Positions 34,022 through 41,901 of a stretch of 64,000 nucleotides of DNA are shown piece by piece. The translations under genes and the position numbers were made by a program. The DNA is from CAWBOY01 sp963790585 (GTDB taxonomy: Bacteria; Planctomycetota; Planctomycetia; Gemmatales; Gemmataceae). A model generated the notes under the pieces. It did not search any database and was not told the DNA's origin. It saw nothing but the letters and a program-made list of their open reading frames with translations. Within the stretch, counting starts at the first letter, position 1; each line of letters starts with the position of its first letter. The stretch is from contig CAWBOY010000002.1 in the NCBI GenBank assembly GCA_963790585.1, positions 1 to 64,000 of the forward strand, written 5' to 3'.

Positions 34022-36109
34022 TTGCTACCGGGCAATCGTGCCCCGTCCGCCAACCCCGCGCCGGCTCGTCCAGATGGACCTATTAATATCCTCATTGTCG
34101 ACGATGAGCCGAAAAATCTAACCGTCCTGGAAACTCTTCTGGAGGATCCGCGCTATCGGCTAATCCGTGCTCAATCAGCGGAGCAGGCGCTGCTCGCACT
34201 CGTCGTCGAGGAGTTCGCACTATTGATTCTCGACATTCGGATGCCAGGCATGACAGGGTTCGAGCTGGCGCAAATAATAAAAGAGCGCAAGAAAACGGCC
34301 CGGGTGCCGATCATCTTTCTTACGGCCTACTACAACGAGGATCAGCATATCCTGGAGGGCTACGGGTCTGGCGCGGTCGACTATCTTCATAAGCCGGTGA
34401 ACCCCGCCATTCTACGCTCGAAAGTCGCTGTCTTCGCCGAGCTGCATCGTAAGAATCGCGAGATCGCGCAGACGAATCGCGCCTTGCTCACCGAGGTGGC
34501 CGAACGGCGTCGCGCGGAGGAGCAACTGCAACAACTGAATGCTACCCTTGAGTCACGCGTCATCGAACGAATGGAAGCGCTGGTCTCAAGCAACGCCGCC
34601 CTGCACGAAACCAGCGAGCGTTACCGCTCGCTCTTCGAGGGGAGCATCGATGCGATCTTTTCGGTCGACATTGAAGGGCGATTCACGTCAGCCAACGCGG
34701 CGGCGGTGAAACTGGCTGGTTGCACGATTGAGAAAATGAAGGATAGCACCGTCTTCGATTTTTGCGCGCCTGGGCAGCGAGAAGCGGCTGAAAAGGCCTT
34801 TCGCGCCGCGTTTTGCCAAAAATGCAACATGACAGAGACCACGATCCTCACCGCCACGGGCGAGCAACGCGATCTCATTATCAGCGGCGCACCCGAATTC
34901 GTGGATGGCAAGGTCGTCGGCATCTCGTGCATCGCGCGCGATATCACCGATCGCAAGCGGGCCGAGGAGGCGCTGAAGGAAGCAGACCGCCGAAAAGACG
35001 AATTCTTGGCGATGTTGGCCCACGAACTCCGCAACCCACTCGCGCCCATTCGTAACTCTGTCCAGATCCTTCGGCAGATGGGAGCGCGCGAACCAACAAT
35101 GGACCTTGCGCGCGACATGATTGAGAGGCAGGTAAACCACCTGGTGCGGCTGGTCGACGACTTGCTGGATGTGTCGCGCGTTTCCAGCGGCAAGATTCGT
35201 TTGAAGAGAGCGGAACTGGATTTGTCGGAGGTAGTGCGGCAGGCAGTCGAGGTGACGCGACCGCTCATCGACGCGGACCGGCACCAGTTAACCGTGACGT
35301 TGCCACCCCACCCGATTCGCGTTTATGCGGACTTCACGCGCCTCGTCCAGGTCGTCAGCAACCTGCTCAATAACGCCTCCAAATACACGGACGAAGGCGG
35401 CAAAATCTGGGTTACGCTGGAAACGGTGAGCGCGGGTTCCGACGAACCAGCGGAGGCCGTCATCCGTGTCGGCGACAATGGCCGCGGCATCGACGCGCCC
35501 GCCTTGAAGAGTTTGTTCGATCTCTTTTATCAGGCCGATCGCAATCTCGACCGCTCCGAAGGCGGCTTGGGCATCGGCTTATCCATCGTAAACAAGCTCG
35601 TGGAAATGCACGGCGGGCGGGTGACCGCTTATAGCGCCGGCCTTGGCAAGGGCAGCGAGTTCATTGTCCGTCTGCCGGTAATTCAGCATACGCCACCGGC
35701 CGTGGCCGAACCGCCATCGGCCGTGGCGGCGAAAACCACCGCGACGCGCATTCTCGTCGTCGACGATAATCGCGATTCGGCCGCAAGCATGGCCATGCTT
35801 CTTGAGATGGAAGGGCACAAAGTATTCCAAGCCCACGACGGTCGCCAAGCCGTGGAAATCGCTCTGCGCGAATCTCCCGCGGTCGTTTTTCTTGACATCG
35901 GCCTTCCCTATATGGATGGTTATCAGGCCTGCACCGCCATGAGAGAAGGCGGCCTGACCGATGCCTTGATCGTGGCCATGACAGGCTACGGACAAGACGA
36001 AGACCGACGGCGTTCCGCTGAAGCTCGTTTCGACGCTCATCATGTAAAGCCTGTCGACCCAGCCGCAATTTGGGAACTTTTGGCCCGGCGCGTTCCACGG
36101 AAAAAATGA
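34022..36109 (+). CDS. Hybrid kinase: receiver-PAS-HisKA-HATPase-receiver
   Basis: 695 residues, soluble. An N-terminal receiver (INILIVDDEPKNLTV, LLILDIRMPGMTGFEL, VDYLHKPVNP) and a coiled coil precede a PAS domain (RYRSLFEGSIDAIFSVDIEG), HisKA (FLAMLAHELRNPLAPIRNSV), HATPase (VVSNLLNNASKYT, GDNGRGID, GLGIGLSIV) and a C-terminal receiver (RILVVDDNRDSAASMAMLLE, VVFLDIGLPYMDG). The start used is TTG at 34022. An ATG at 33976 lies in a different frame, so the true N-terminus may be longer if a base is wrong between them. It follows the giant HAMP kinase by 73 bases on the same strand. Confidence 0.88.
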   Translation: MLPGNRAPSANPAPARPDGPINILIVDDEPKNLTVLETLLEDPRYRLIRAQSAEQALLALVVEEFALLILDIRMPGMTGFELAQIIKERKKTARVPIIFLTAYYNEDQHILEGYGSGAVDYLHKPVNPAILRSKVAVFAELHRKNREIAQTNRALLTEVAERRRAEEQLQQLNATLESRVIERMEALVSSNAALHETSERYRSLFEGSIDAIFSVDIEGRFTSANAAAVKLAGCTIEKMKDSTVFDFCAPGQREAAEKAFRAAFCQKCNMTETTILTATGEQRDLIISGAPEFVDGKVVGISCIARDITDRKRAEEALKEADRRKDEFLAMLAHELRNPLAPIRNSVQILRQMGAREPTMDLARDMIERQVNHLVRLVDDLLDVSRVSSGKIRLKRAELDLSEVVRQAVEVTRPLIDADRHQLTVTLPPHPIRVYADFTRLVQVVSNLLNNASKYTDEGGKIWVTLETVSAGSDEPAEAVIRVGDNGRGIDAPALKSLFDLFYQADRNLDRSEGGLGIGLSIVNKLVEMHGGRVTAYSAGLGKGSEFIVRLPVIQHTPPAVAEPPSAVAAKTTATRILVVDDNRDSAASMAMLLEMEGHKVFQAHDGRQAVEIALRESPAVVFLDIGLPYMDGYQACTAMREGGLTDALIVAMTGYGQDEDRRRSAEARFDAHHVKPVDPAAIWELLARRVPRKK

Positions 36110-36170
36110 ACGCAATGCTTCGGAACGGATTCGTCGATTAGAAAAAGGCCATCTGAAAAGTAGCGTCACC

Positions 36171-36299
36171 TGCTTTGTAGAAAAGCTGGTATTTTGGCGA
36201 GCCGGGAGCGTGAGCTCCCGGAGTGCGTTACGCTTTCTCAGATTTTCTCCGGGAGCTCACGCTCCCGGCTCGCCAAAATACCAGCTTTTCTACAAAGCA
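36171..36299. repeat. Perfect 53-bp inverted repeat, family A
   Basis: 36171-36223 and 36247-36299 are exact reverse complements around a 23-base loop. Each arm itself contains the palindrome CCGGGAGCGTGAGCTCCCGG. The loop TGCGTTACGCTTTCTCAGAT resembles that of the repeat at 16796-16920. It separates the hybrid kinase from the acyltransferase and could terminate transcription, but no T-run follows. Confidence 0.93.
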
Positions 36300-36361
36300 A
36301 GCGTCACCCCTTCCCAGGGTGCGCTGCGCGACTTTTCGGATCGGCTCAACGAGAACCAGGG

Positions 36362-37153
36362 ATGGCAAACACTCAACGCACGATTGGCCGGCGTCTGCCA
36401 CTGTCGCTGCCGCGGCGATTCATCGGTGATCTGGTTCACTTCGCGCGCAAAATTCCTCTGTGTACAGCTGTGCGGCCTATGGCTCTTGGTGAACTTGTTT
36501 CGCTAAGACAGCGCCTTGCCGTCCGGCCCGCGTGGTGCGCGATCTTCACCAAGGCATACGCGCTGGTCGCGCAGCACCGGCCGGAGTTGCGCTGCGCTTA
36601 CATCGCCCTGCCTTGGCCACATCTCTACGAACATCCGTTCAATGTCGCGTCGGTCGCCATCGAAAAGCGTTACCACGATGAGGATGCCGTATTTTTCGGT
36701 CAGCTCCGTGGACCTGAAAATCAATCTCTGCTAGAGCTCGACAGCCATCTCAAGCGCTACAAGAGTGAGCCTACGGAGAAAATCGCTCTCTTTCGTCGCA
36801 TTCTGAAGACGAGCTGGTGGCCCCAGGCGTTGCGCCGGCTATTGTGGTGGTACATCCTCAGCTGGGCCGGCGAAGGCCGCGCTCGCCATCTCGGTACTTT
36901 TGGCGTCAGTACGACGTCTAGTTTAGGAGCCTCGACGTTGGAATTGCTAACGCCGCTGACGACGGCTTTGAATTACGGCACCTTCGCGGCGGATGGCACG
37001 ATCGAAGTTCGGCTGACGTATGATCATCGCGTACTCGATGGCTGCACGGTGGCACGCGCGGTGGCCGAACTAGAAGAGATTCTGCGCGGAAAGATAACGC
37101 AAGAATTGGCTACGCTGAACGTCGCTGCCCCATTTCGACTCGCCGTGGACTAG
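36362..37153 (+). CDS. Stand-alone 2-oxoacid dehydrogenase E2-like acyltransferase
   Basis: 264 residues corresponding to the catalytic domain of dihydrolipoamide acyltransferases, without lipoyl or subunit-binding domains. The C-terminal catalytic motif YDHRVLDGCTVARAV (HxxxD type) and the STTSSLGASTLELL strand region support the call. The ATG at 36362 (MANTQRTIGRRLPLS) is chosen; the open frame to 36194 runs through the 53-bp inverted repeat and is not credible coding. Similar single-domain proteins occur with lipid or polyketide clusters, but no partner is visible, so the acyl substrate is unknown. Confidence 0.75.
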   Translation: MANTQRTIGRRLPLSLPRRFIGDLVHFARKIPLCTAVRPMALGELVSLRQRLAVRPAWCAIFTKAYALVAQHRPELRCAYIALPWPHLYEHPFNVASVAIEKRYHDEDAVFFGQLRGPENQSLLELDSHLKRYKSEPTEKIALFRRILKTSWWPQALRRLLWWYILSWAGEGRARHLGTFGVSTTSSLGASTLELLTPLTTALNYGTFAADGTIEVRLTYDHRVLDGCTVARAVAELEEILRGKITQELATLNVAAPFRLAVD

Positions 37154-37369
37154 GCGAACTTTGAGGACTCTATCTCCGTTTGGCCGTTTCCAAACGGATT
37201 CGGGGTGGACAGTCCGAGGGAGTTCTGTGTGTGTACGCGCAATGCAATCAATTATGAGGGTTCGGAAAGAATGAGATGGACCGGCGCCGGGAGGGGGTAC
37301 CACACACGAATGTTGGCGCGACGGTCCGAGCCGCAGCGCAAAATCAACGCTGTCAAGTAGTTGTGTTAG

Positions 37370-37447
37370 CCGACCGTCGCGCCAAGGACATGTGCATTTT
37401 TGGCGCGACGGTCGGCCCCCAATGTTCCGCGCGGAACATTGGGGGCC
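37370..37447. repeat. Two adjacent perfect palindromes
   Basis: The first inverted repeat pairs CCGACCGTCGCGCCA (37370-37384) with TGGCGCGACGGTCGG (37401-37415). A related GTTGGCGCGACGGTCCGA-like sequence occurs at 37312. The second is a 34-bp perfect palindrome (37414-37447; arm GGCCCCCAATGTTCCGC). They may act as a bidirectional terminator or a protein-binding site; no T-run follows. Confidence 0.75.
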
Positions 37448-37549
37448 AGGACGGTGTTATTCCTCAAGTCAGTAATTTAGCAGAGAAGCACTTTTGATTG
37501 CGACTCGGGAGCGGCGCAATTAGAAGTGTCGGCCCCGAAACAAGCTGGT

Positions 37550-37610
37550 GAGACAGAGCCTGCGAACAGGGTGCAGTTTTTTGCATCCTGGTCCTGTGCC
37601 CTGTTGTCTC
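37550..37610 (+). other. Possible structured RNA upstream of hpf
   Basis: GAGACA (37550-37555) can pair with TGTCTC (37605-37610), ACAGGG (37566-37571) with CCCTGT (37599-37604), and an inner hairpin GGGTGCA/TGCATCC (37569-37588) can form as an alternative. The pairing is suggestive of a leader structure, but no known class is matched. Confidence 0.3.
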
Positions 37611-37835
37611 TGCTGCAGCCGAAATCGAGAGGCACACCCGAACTTGGCCTCCCCATTGAACAGGCTCTCTTGTCAGGCTACAATCGTGTTAATGAAATTG
37701 GGACCGAGGCCATCCGACAGCCTGCGCACGGATCGCGGTTCGAAACAGGTTGCTGCGTCGAAGGCGAATAGTGCAGGTCACCCTTATAAGGGGATGGCCA
37801 GCCGCCCTCGATCGATATGATAAGGAGCTTGCGCC

Positions 37836-38192
37836 GTGCAGATCAAGATTTCCGTGCGTCATGGACATCTCAGCGAAGACATTCAACAGATCATTCGCGA
37901 TAAGGCTCAAAAACTCATTCACCTGTTTGAACGCCTCACTCTCATCGAGGTGACCGTTGACTTGTCGGATAAAGTGAACAAGTTGGTCGAATTTGTGGTA
38001 CAAGCAGAGCATAAGCACGACTTTGTGAGTCGTGAGTCCCACCCCGAATTGCTGACCGCGGTGGAAACGGCATTACACAAACTGGAAGCCCAGTTGCGGC
38101 GTTACAAGGACAAGATACAGGATCACCGCCGGGCACCATCGGCCGGCGAAGTGGCTGGCGCCCCCGAAATTGGGGATGCCGACGAGGCGTGA
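37836..38192 (+). CDS. hpf: Ribosome hibernation promoting factor, short HPF type
   Basis: A 118-residue HPF/YfiA-family protein. It binds the 30S decoding region and stabilises idle ribosomes. It begins QIKISVRHGHLSEDIQQIIR, continues KLIHLFERLTLIEVTVDLS and contains the family segment LVEFVVQAEHKHDFVSRES. The GTG start is preceded by AAGGAG at about 8 bases spacing. It is followed within 13 bases by ptsN, the classic hpf-ptsN order. Confidence 0.93.
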   Translation: MQIKISVRHGHLSEDIQQIIRDKAQKLIHLFERLTLIEVTVDLSDKVNKLVEFVVQAEHKHDFVSRESHPELLTAVETALHKLEAQLRRYKDKIQDHRRAPSAGEVAGAPEIGDADEA

Positions 38193-38205
38193 CGGAGGAG
38201 AAGGC

Positions 38206-38676
38206 ATGCGCATGTCGGACTTCGTGGTGCGCGACGCGATCATCCCGCAGTTGAACGCCGTCACCAAAGAAGGGGTTATTCGCGAGATGGTCGAGGGCCT
38301 CAAGCTCGCCGGCCAATTTCGCGGTACCGATCTTGAGGATGTCGTGCGCGCCATCCTCAAACGAGAATTGCTTGGGTCGACAGGTATTGGTCGAGGAGTT
38401 GCCATCCCTCACACCAAACATCCTGGCGTGGAAAAACTCGTCGGAACAATCGGCGTGTCGCGCAACGGAGTCGCGTTTGACAGCCTCGATGGCGAACCGG
38501 TTCACGTATTCGTTCTCTTAATTTCACCGCAGGATCGGCCAGGCGATCATCTGCGTGCCCTGGAAAACGTCTCACGCTGCCTGCGTGACGACGCTTTCGT
38601 TCGCGCGTTGCGCAACGCCACGACAAAAGAAGAAATCATCGCATTGCTCGATGCGAACGGTCCAAACCCCGTGTAG
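38206..38676 (+). CDS. ptsN: PTS IIA-like nitrogen-regulatory protein
   Basis: A 156-residue EIIA(Ntr)-type phosphocarrier. The phosphorylated histidine lies in GRGVAIPHTKHPGVEKL (His69). The N-terminal MSDFVVRDAIIPQLNAVTKE and the C-terminal THL-like region (PGDHLRALENVSRCL) fit the family. A strong Shine-Dalgarno (GGAGGAG) precedes the ATG at 38206. No sugar permease IIB/IIC gene is nearby, so the role is regulatory: it receives phosphate from HPr and EI encoded downstream. Confidence 0.93.
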   Translation: MRMSDFVVRDAIIPQLNAVTKEGVIREMVEGLKLAGQFRGTDLEDVVRAILKRELLGSTGIGRGVAIPHTKHPGVEKLVGTIGVSRNGVAFDSLDGEPVHVFVLLISPQDRPGDHLRALENVSRCLRDDAFVRALRNATTKEEIIALLDANGPNPV

Positions 38677-38750
38677 CGAATCGGCGATTTATCCTCTTCG
38701 TGTCTCGGTTGTTTCTTGGAACGACCGTCCTTTCCAGGATAGAGGTGGGC

Positions 38751-39038
38751 ATGAGTGGCCGCTCTCTCCAGCAGACGGTGATGCTTCGGAATCCACAAGG
38801 TTTCCATCTTCGGCCCAAGGGCGCGGTGGCCCAGAACGCGCTGAAGTTCAAGAGCGATGTCCGTTTGCGTTGGGACGGTCAGGTTTTCAATGGCAAGAGT
38901 ATGCTCGATCTTCTTGGCCTTTCGGCCGAGCTGGGCCATGAGGTCATAGTCGAAACCGAAGGGCCCGACGCAGAGGAAGCGCTCAAGGCCGTCGTCGAGG
39001 CTTTAGACAAATTCGAGTCGGAAGAGGGCATGGGTTAA
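38751..39038 (+). CDS. ptsH: HPr family phosphocarrier protein
   Basis: 95 residues. The active histidine is His19 in the motif PQGFHLRPKGAVAQNA, close to the HPr signature GxHxRP. A serine equivalent to the regulatory Ser46 is visible in NGKSMLDLLGLSAELG (Ser50). The C-terminal helix AEEALKAVVEALDKFE is typical. The ATG at 38751 was chosen because the upstream codons of the open frame have no family similarity. Confidence 0.92.
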   Translation: MSGRSLQQTVMLRNPQGFHLRPKGAVAQNALKFKSDVRLRWDGQVFNGKSMLDLLGLSAELGHEVIVETEGPDAEEALKAVVEALDKFESEEGMG

Positions 39039-39112
39039 ACATACCGGTGGTCGTTCCTGAAACGGACGCGACGCGGGCCTCGCAAAGGCTGCGTCGGTCG
39101 AATCGCACTCGC

Positions 39113-40862
39113 ATGCAAATTAAACGTGGTATCGCCGTCTCTCCCGGTGTCGCCATCGGTTCAGCCCTCGTGCTGGATACAGAGTGGTTCCGTATCCCCC
39201 AGCGCTTTATTGATCGCAATCATATCGACGAGGAAGTGTCGCGGCTGCTGACGGCCCTCGCCAGTGCCGCGCGCGAGACCCGCGAGTCCCAGGATGCTGT
39301 GACGGCCCGTCTCGGGGCGCAATACGGAGCCATATTCGGCGCCTCACGTTCTACTACTGAGTGATCCTGCGCTTGGAAAAGAAGTCGAGACTCTGATCCG
39401 CAAGCAGCACTTCGCGGCTGAGTACGCCGTAAGTCGGGTGATGCGTCACCATGCGAAGGCGCTGGAGTCGCTCGGCGACGCGGTCCTGTCCGAACGTGGA
39501 GCGGACCTGTTCGACCTCGAAAAGCGGATTCTGCGCCACCTTCTCGGCCAACGCAGAGAGCAACTCAAGGAATTGCGCGAGGCCGTCATCGTCTTGGCCC
39601 ACGATCTCAGTCCGAGCGAGACCGCGTCGCTCGATCCGACCCATGTCCTTGGATTTTCGACGGAGTCGGGCGGACGCACCAGCCATACAGCCATCGTGGC
39701 CGGCGTCCTTGACATACCTGCAGTCGTGGGTCTCGGCTCGTTCATCACGGACGTATCCGGCGGCGACCAGGTTATCGTCGACGGCACGAACGGCTTGCTC
39801 ATTCTGAACCCCGACGAACAGACGCTGACGCGCTACGAGGAAGCGCGCCGGACTCAGCGCCGCCACGAAGGCCGGCTTAACGAGCTGCGATCGCTCCCGG
39901 CCGTCACCCGCGACCGGGTGCGGATATCGCTTCAAGGCAATATCGAGTTTCCTCATGAGGCCAAGCATTGCCTGGAGCGCGGCGCGGAGGGGGTCGGTTT
40001 ATATCGCACGGAGTTCCTCTATCTGAACAAGACGACTGACCCGACCGAAGAGGAGCATTTCGATGCGTATGCGGCGGTTTTGCAGCAGATCGGAACAAAG
40101 TATCCCGTCGTGATTCGAACGCTCGACTTGGGCGCGGACAAGTTCATGCCGCGCTCGGAAACAATCCCGCATGAGCGAAACCCTTTCTTGGGCTTGCGTT
40201 CGGTGCGACTTTGTCTGCGGAATTTGACCTTGTTCAAAACGCAAATGCGTGCCATTCTTAGGGCTAGTGCATTTGGGGACGTTCGGTTGATGTTCCCGAT
40301 GATTAGCACGCTTCTCGAACTCCGCCAGTGCAAGATGATCTTGGCGGAGGTCAAAGAAGACCTCGAGGACGAAGGCATCGCGTTTAACCACGAGCTGCCC
40401 GTCGGTACGATGATCGAGGTGCCCTCCGCCGCCATCATGGCCGAGCAGCTGGCGCGTGAGGCCGACTTCTTTTCGATCGGTACGAACGACCTGGTTCAAT
40501 ACACCTTGGCCGCCGATCGGAATAACGAGGCAGTTGCCGGATTGTATAGCCCAGGCGACCCGGCAGTGATACGATTGATCGACAACGTAGTGAAAGCCGC
40601 ACTGAAGCACGGCATTGGCGTGACTGTCTGCGGCGAAATGAGTGGGGATCCGCTCTACACGATATTACTTTTGGGTTTAGGACTAAGACAACTAAGCGCG
40701 TCCCCCCACAATCTTCCTGAGATCAAGAAAATTATCCGCTCCGTAACGGTCGAGGAATCGATCAAAGTCGCACGAGAAGTCATGCAACTGGAAACGGCGC
40801 GGGATGTGAACAATTATTTGCGGGAACAGACCCGACGGATTTCCCCCGATGGGGTGAGCTGA
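39113..40862 (+). CDS. ptsI: Phosphoenolpyruvate-protein phosphotransferase (EI), frame broken
   Basis: PTS enzyme I, which autophosphorylates with PEP and passes phosphate to HPr. The N-terminal frame begins MQIKRGIAVSPGVAIGSALV. After a +1 break at TTCGGCGCCTCACG (GCGC 39339-39342), the second frame gives VLLLSDPALGKEVETLIRK, the active-site TESGGRTSHTAIVAGVLDIP, and barrel motifs GVGLYRTEFLY, ERNPFLGLRSVRL, MIEVPSAA, FSIGTNDLVQYTLAADR and VCGEMSGDP. Removing one base restores FGAHVLLLSD. The total is about 583 residues, normal for EI. It completes an hpf-ptsN-ptsH-ptsI regulatory set. Confidence 0.93.
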
Positions 40863-41117
40863 CGTCCTCCCGCACGCTCCTTGGTGGTCAAAGGCGGCCG
40901 ATGCCTCTGTATCGCCGAAGGTCGTAGAAGTTGCCGGACCCCCGAGGTCCAAGCCGTGGTGATGCCCGGCAACGAACCCTCGATCTTAGCCGTTTTACAG
41001 GAGTGTGCTCCGTTTCCGGCCCTCTGTTTCGACGAAGCAGAGGGGAGGATGTACAACAGTCCCCTGCCGCGGCTAGCCCGTCCTTTCTGTCCCCGCGCCC
41101 TGGGGATATTCTCCGTC

Positions 41118-41886
41118 ATGCTCTCCGAGCAGCCGGTCTTACCACCTGATCCGATAGCGACTCCACCAAACGAACCCATTGAGCCTTTGCGCGATAAGAT
41201 CCGGCTGCGCTTCGCCAAAGTCGGCGATTTGCGCTTTCTCAGCCATCACGATCTGTTGCGAACCTTCGATCGCCTGCTGCGCCGAACCGCGCTGCCCGTC
41301 CGGCAGACACAAGGCTTCAATCCCAAAGCACGCCTCATCTTTGCTCTCTCCCTTCCTCTCGGCGTCGTCGGCCGCGAGGAGGTTGCTGAACTCGAGTTTA
41401 CAGAGCAGTTGCCGATCGAAGAAATTGAAGGTCGTTTAAGAAGCCAATGTCCGCCAGGCCTTCAGCTCTTGAGTGTCCGACGAATCTCCCCAAAAGCCTC
41501 CGCGCAAGTACGCTCGTTCTGCTATCGGCTCCGCGTCCCCAACGATCGCGCGGAGACGGCCCGCGTGCGCCTTACCGAGGTTTTGGCTCGAACCGAATGC
41601 ACTGTCGAGCGCACCAAACCGACCGCCCGCCGCGTGGACGTCCGCCCGTTCCTGCGCGATTTGCGGCTGGCTCGTGAGCCGAAACAAGAATCCGATGCGC
41701 TCGCTGCGACAAATCCGGAAGAGGAAGTCGCCTCTTTTCCTGGAAATAGACCTGTGGTTGACACCGACCGGCACGGCACGTCCCGACGAAGTTTTGGGGC
41801 TGCTCGGTCTGGCCGATTTACTGGAAGCCGGGATCGTTCTCGAACGCTCCCAGCTTGAATTACATGATGAGATTCCGCCTCTTTAG
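41118..41886 (+). CDS. DUF2344 (TIGR03936-type) protein, frame broken
   Basis: About 256 residues of the radical-SAM-associated DUF2344 family: RLRFAKVGDLRFLSHHDLLR, TQGFNPKARLIFALSLPLGV and VRPFLRDLRL. After a +1 shift it continues LFLEIDLWLTPTGTARPDEV and LLGLADLLEAGIVLERSQLE. The break lies between about 41670 and 41735; a GCGC at 41697-41700 is within that interval. The ATG at 41118 is preferred over the longer open frame, whose first 79 codons lack similarity. This family is typically encoded just before RNase E/G, as here. Confidence 0.83.
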
Positions 41887-41901
41887 CACAAAAGGTATCG
41901 C

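Larger units (their letters stand above)
37154..37835. other. Intergenic region with palindromes and possible structured RNA
   Basis: About 680 bases without an accepted gene. It contains two adjacent palindromes (37370-37447) and a region that can fold as a branched hairpin (37550-37610), both listed separately. The 3' part must carry the promoter and leader of the hpf gene. Short frames here show no recognisable family. Confidence 0.5.

Noticed and set aside
36194..36361. N-terminal extension of the E2-like acyltransferase
   Set aside because: The extension is translated from the 53-bp inverted repeat; the family start matches the ATG at 36362.
40881..41117. N-terminal 79 codons before the DUF2344 protein
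   Set aside because: They show no similarity to the family, and a normal start exists at 41118.
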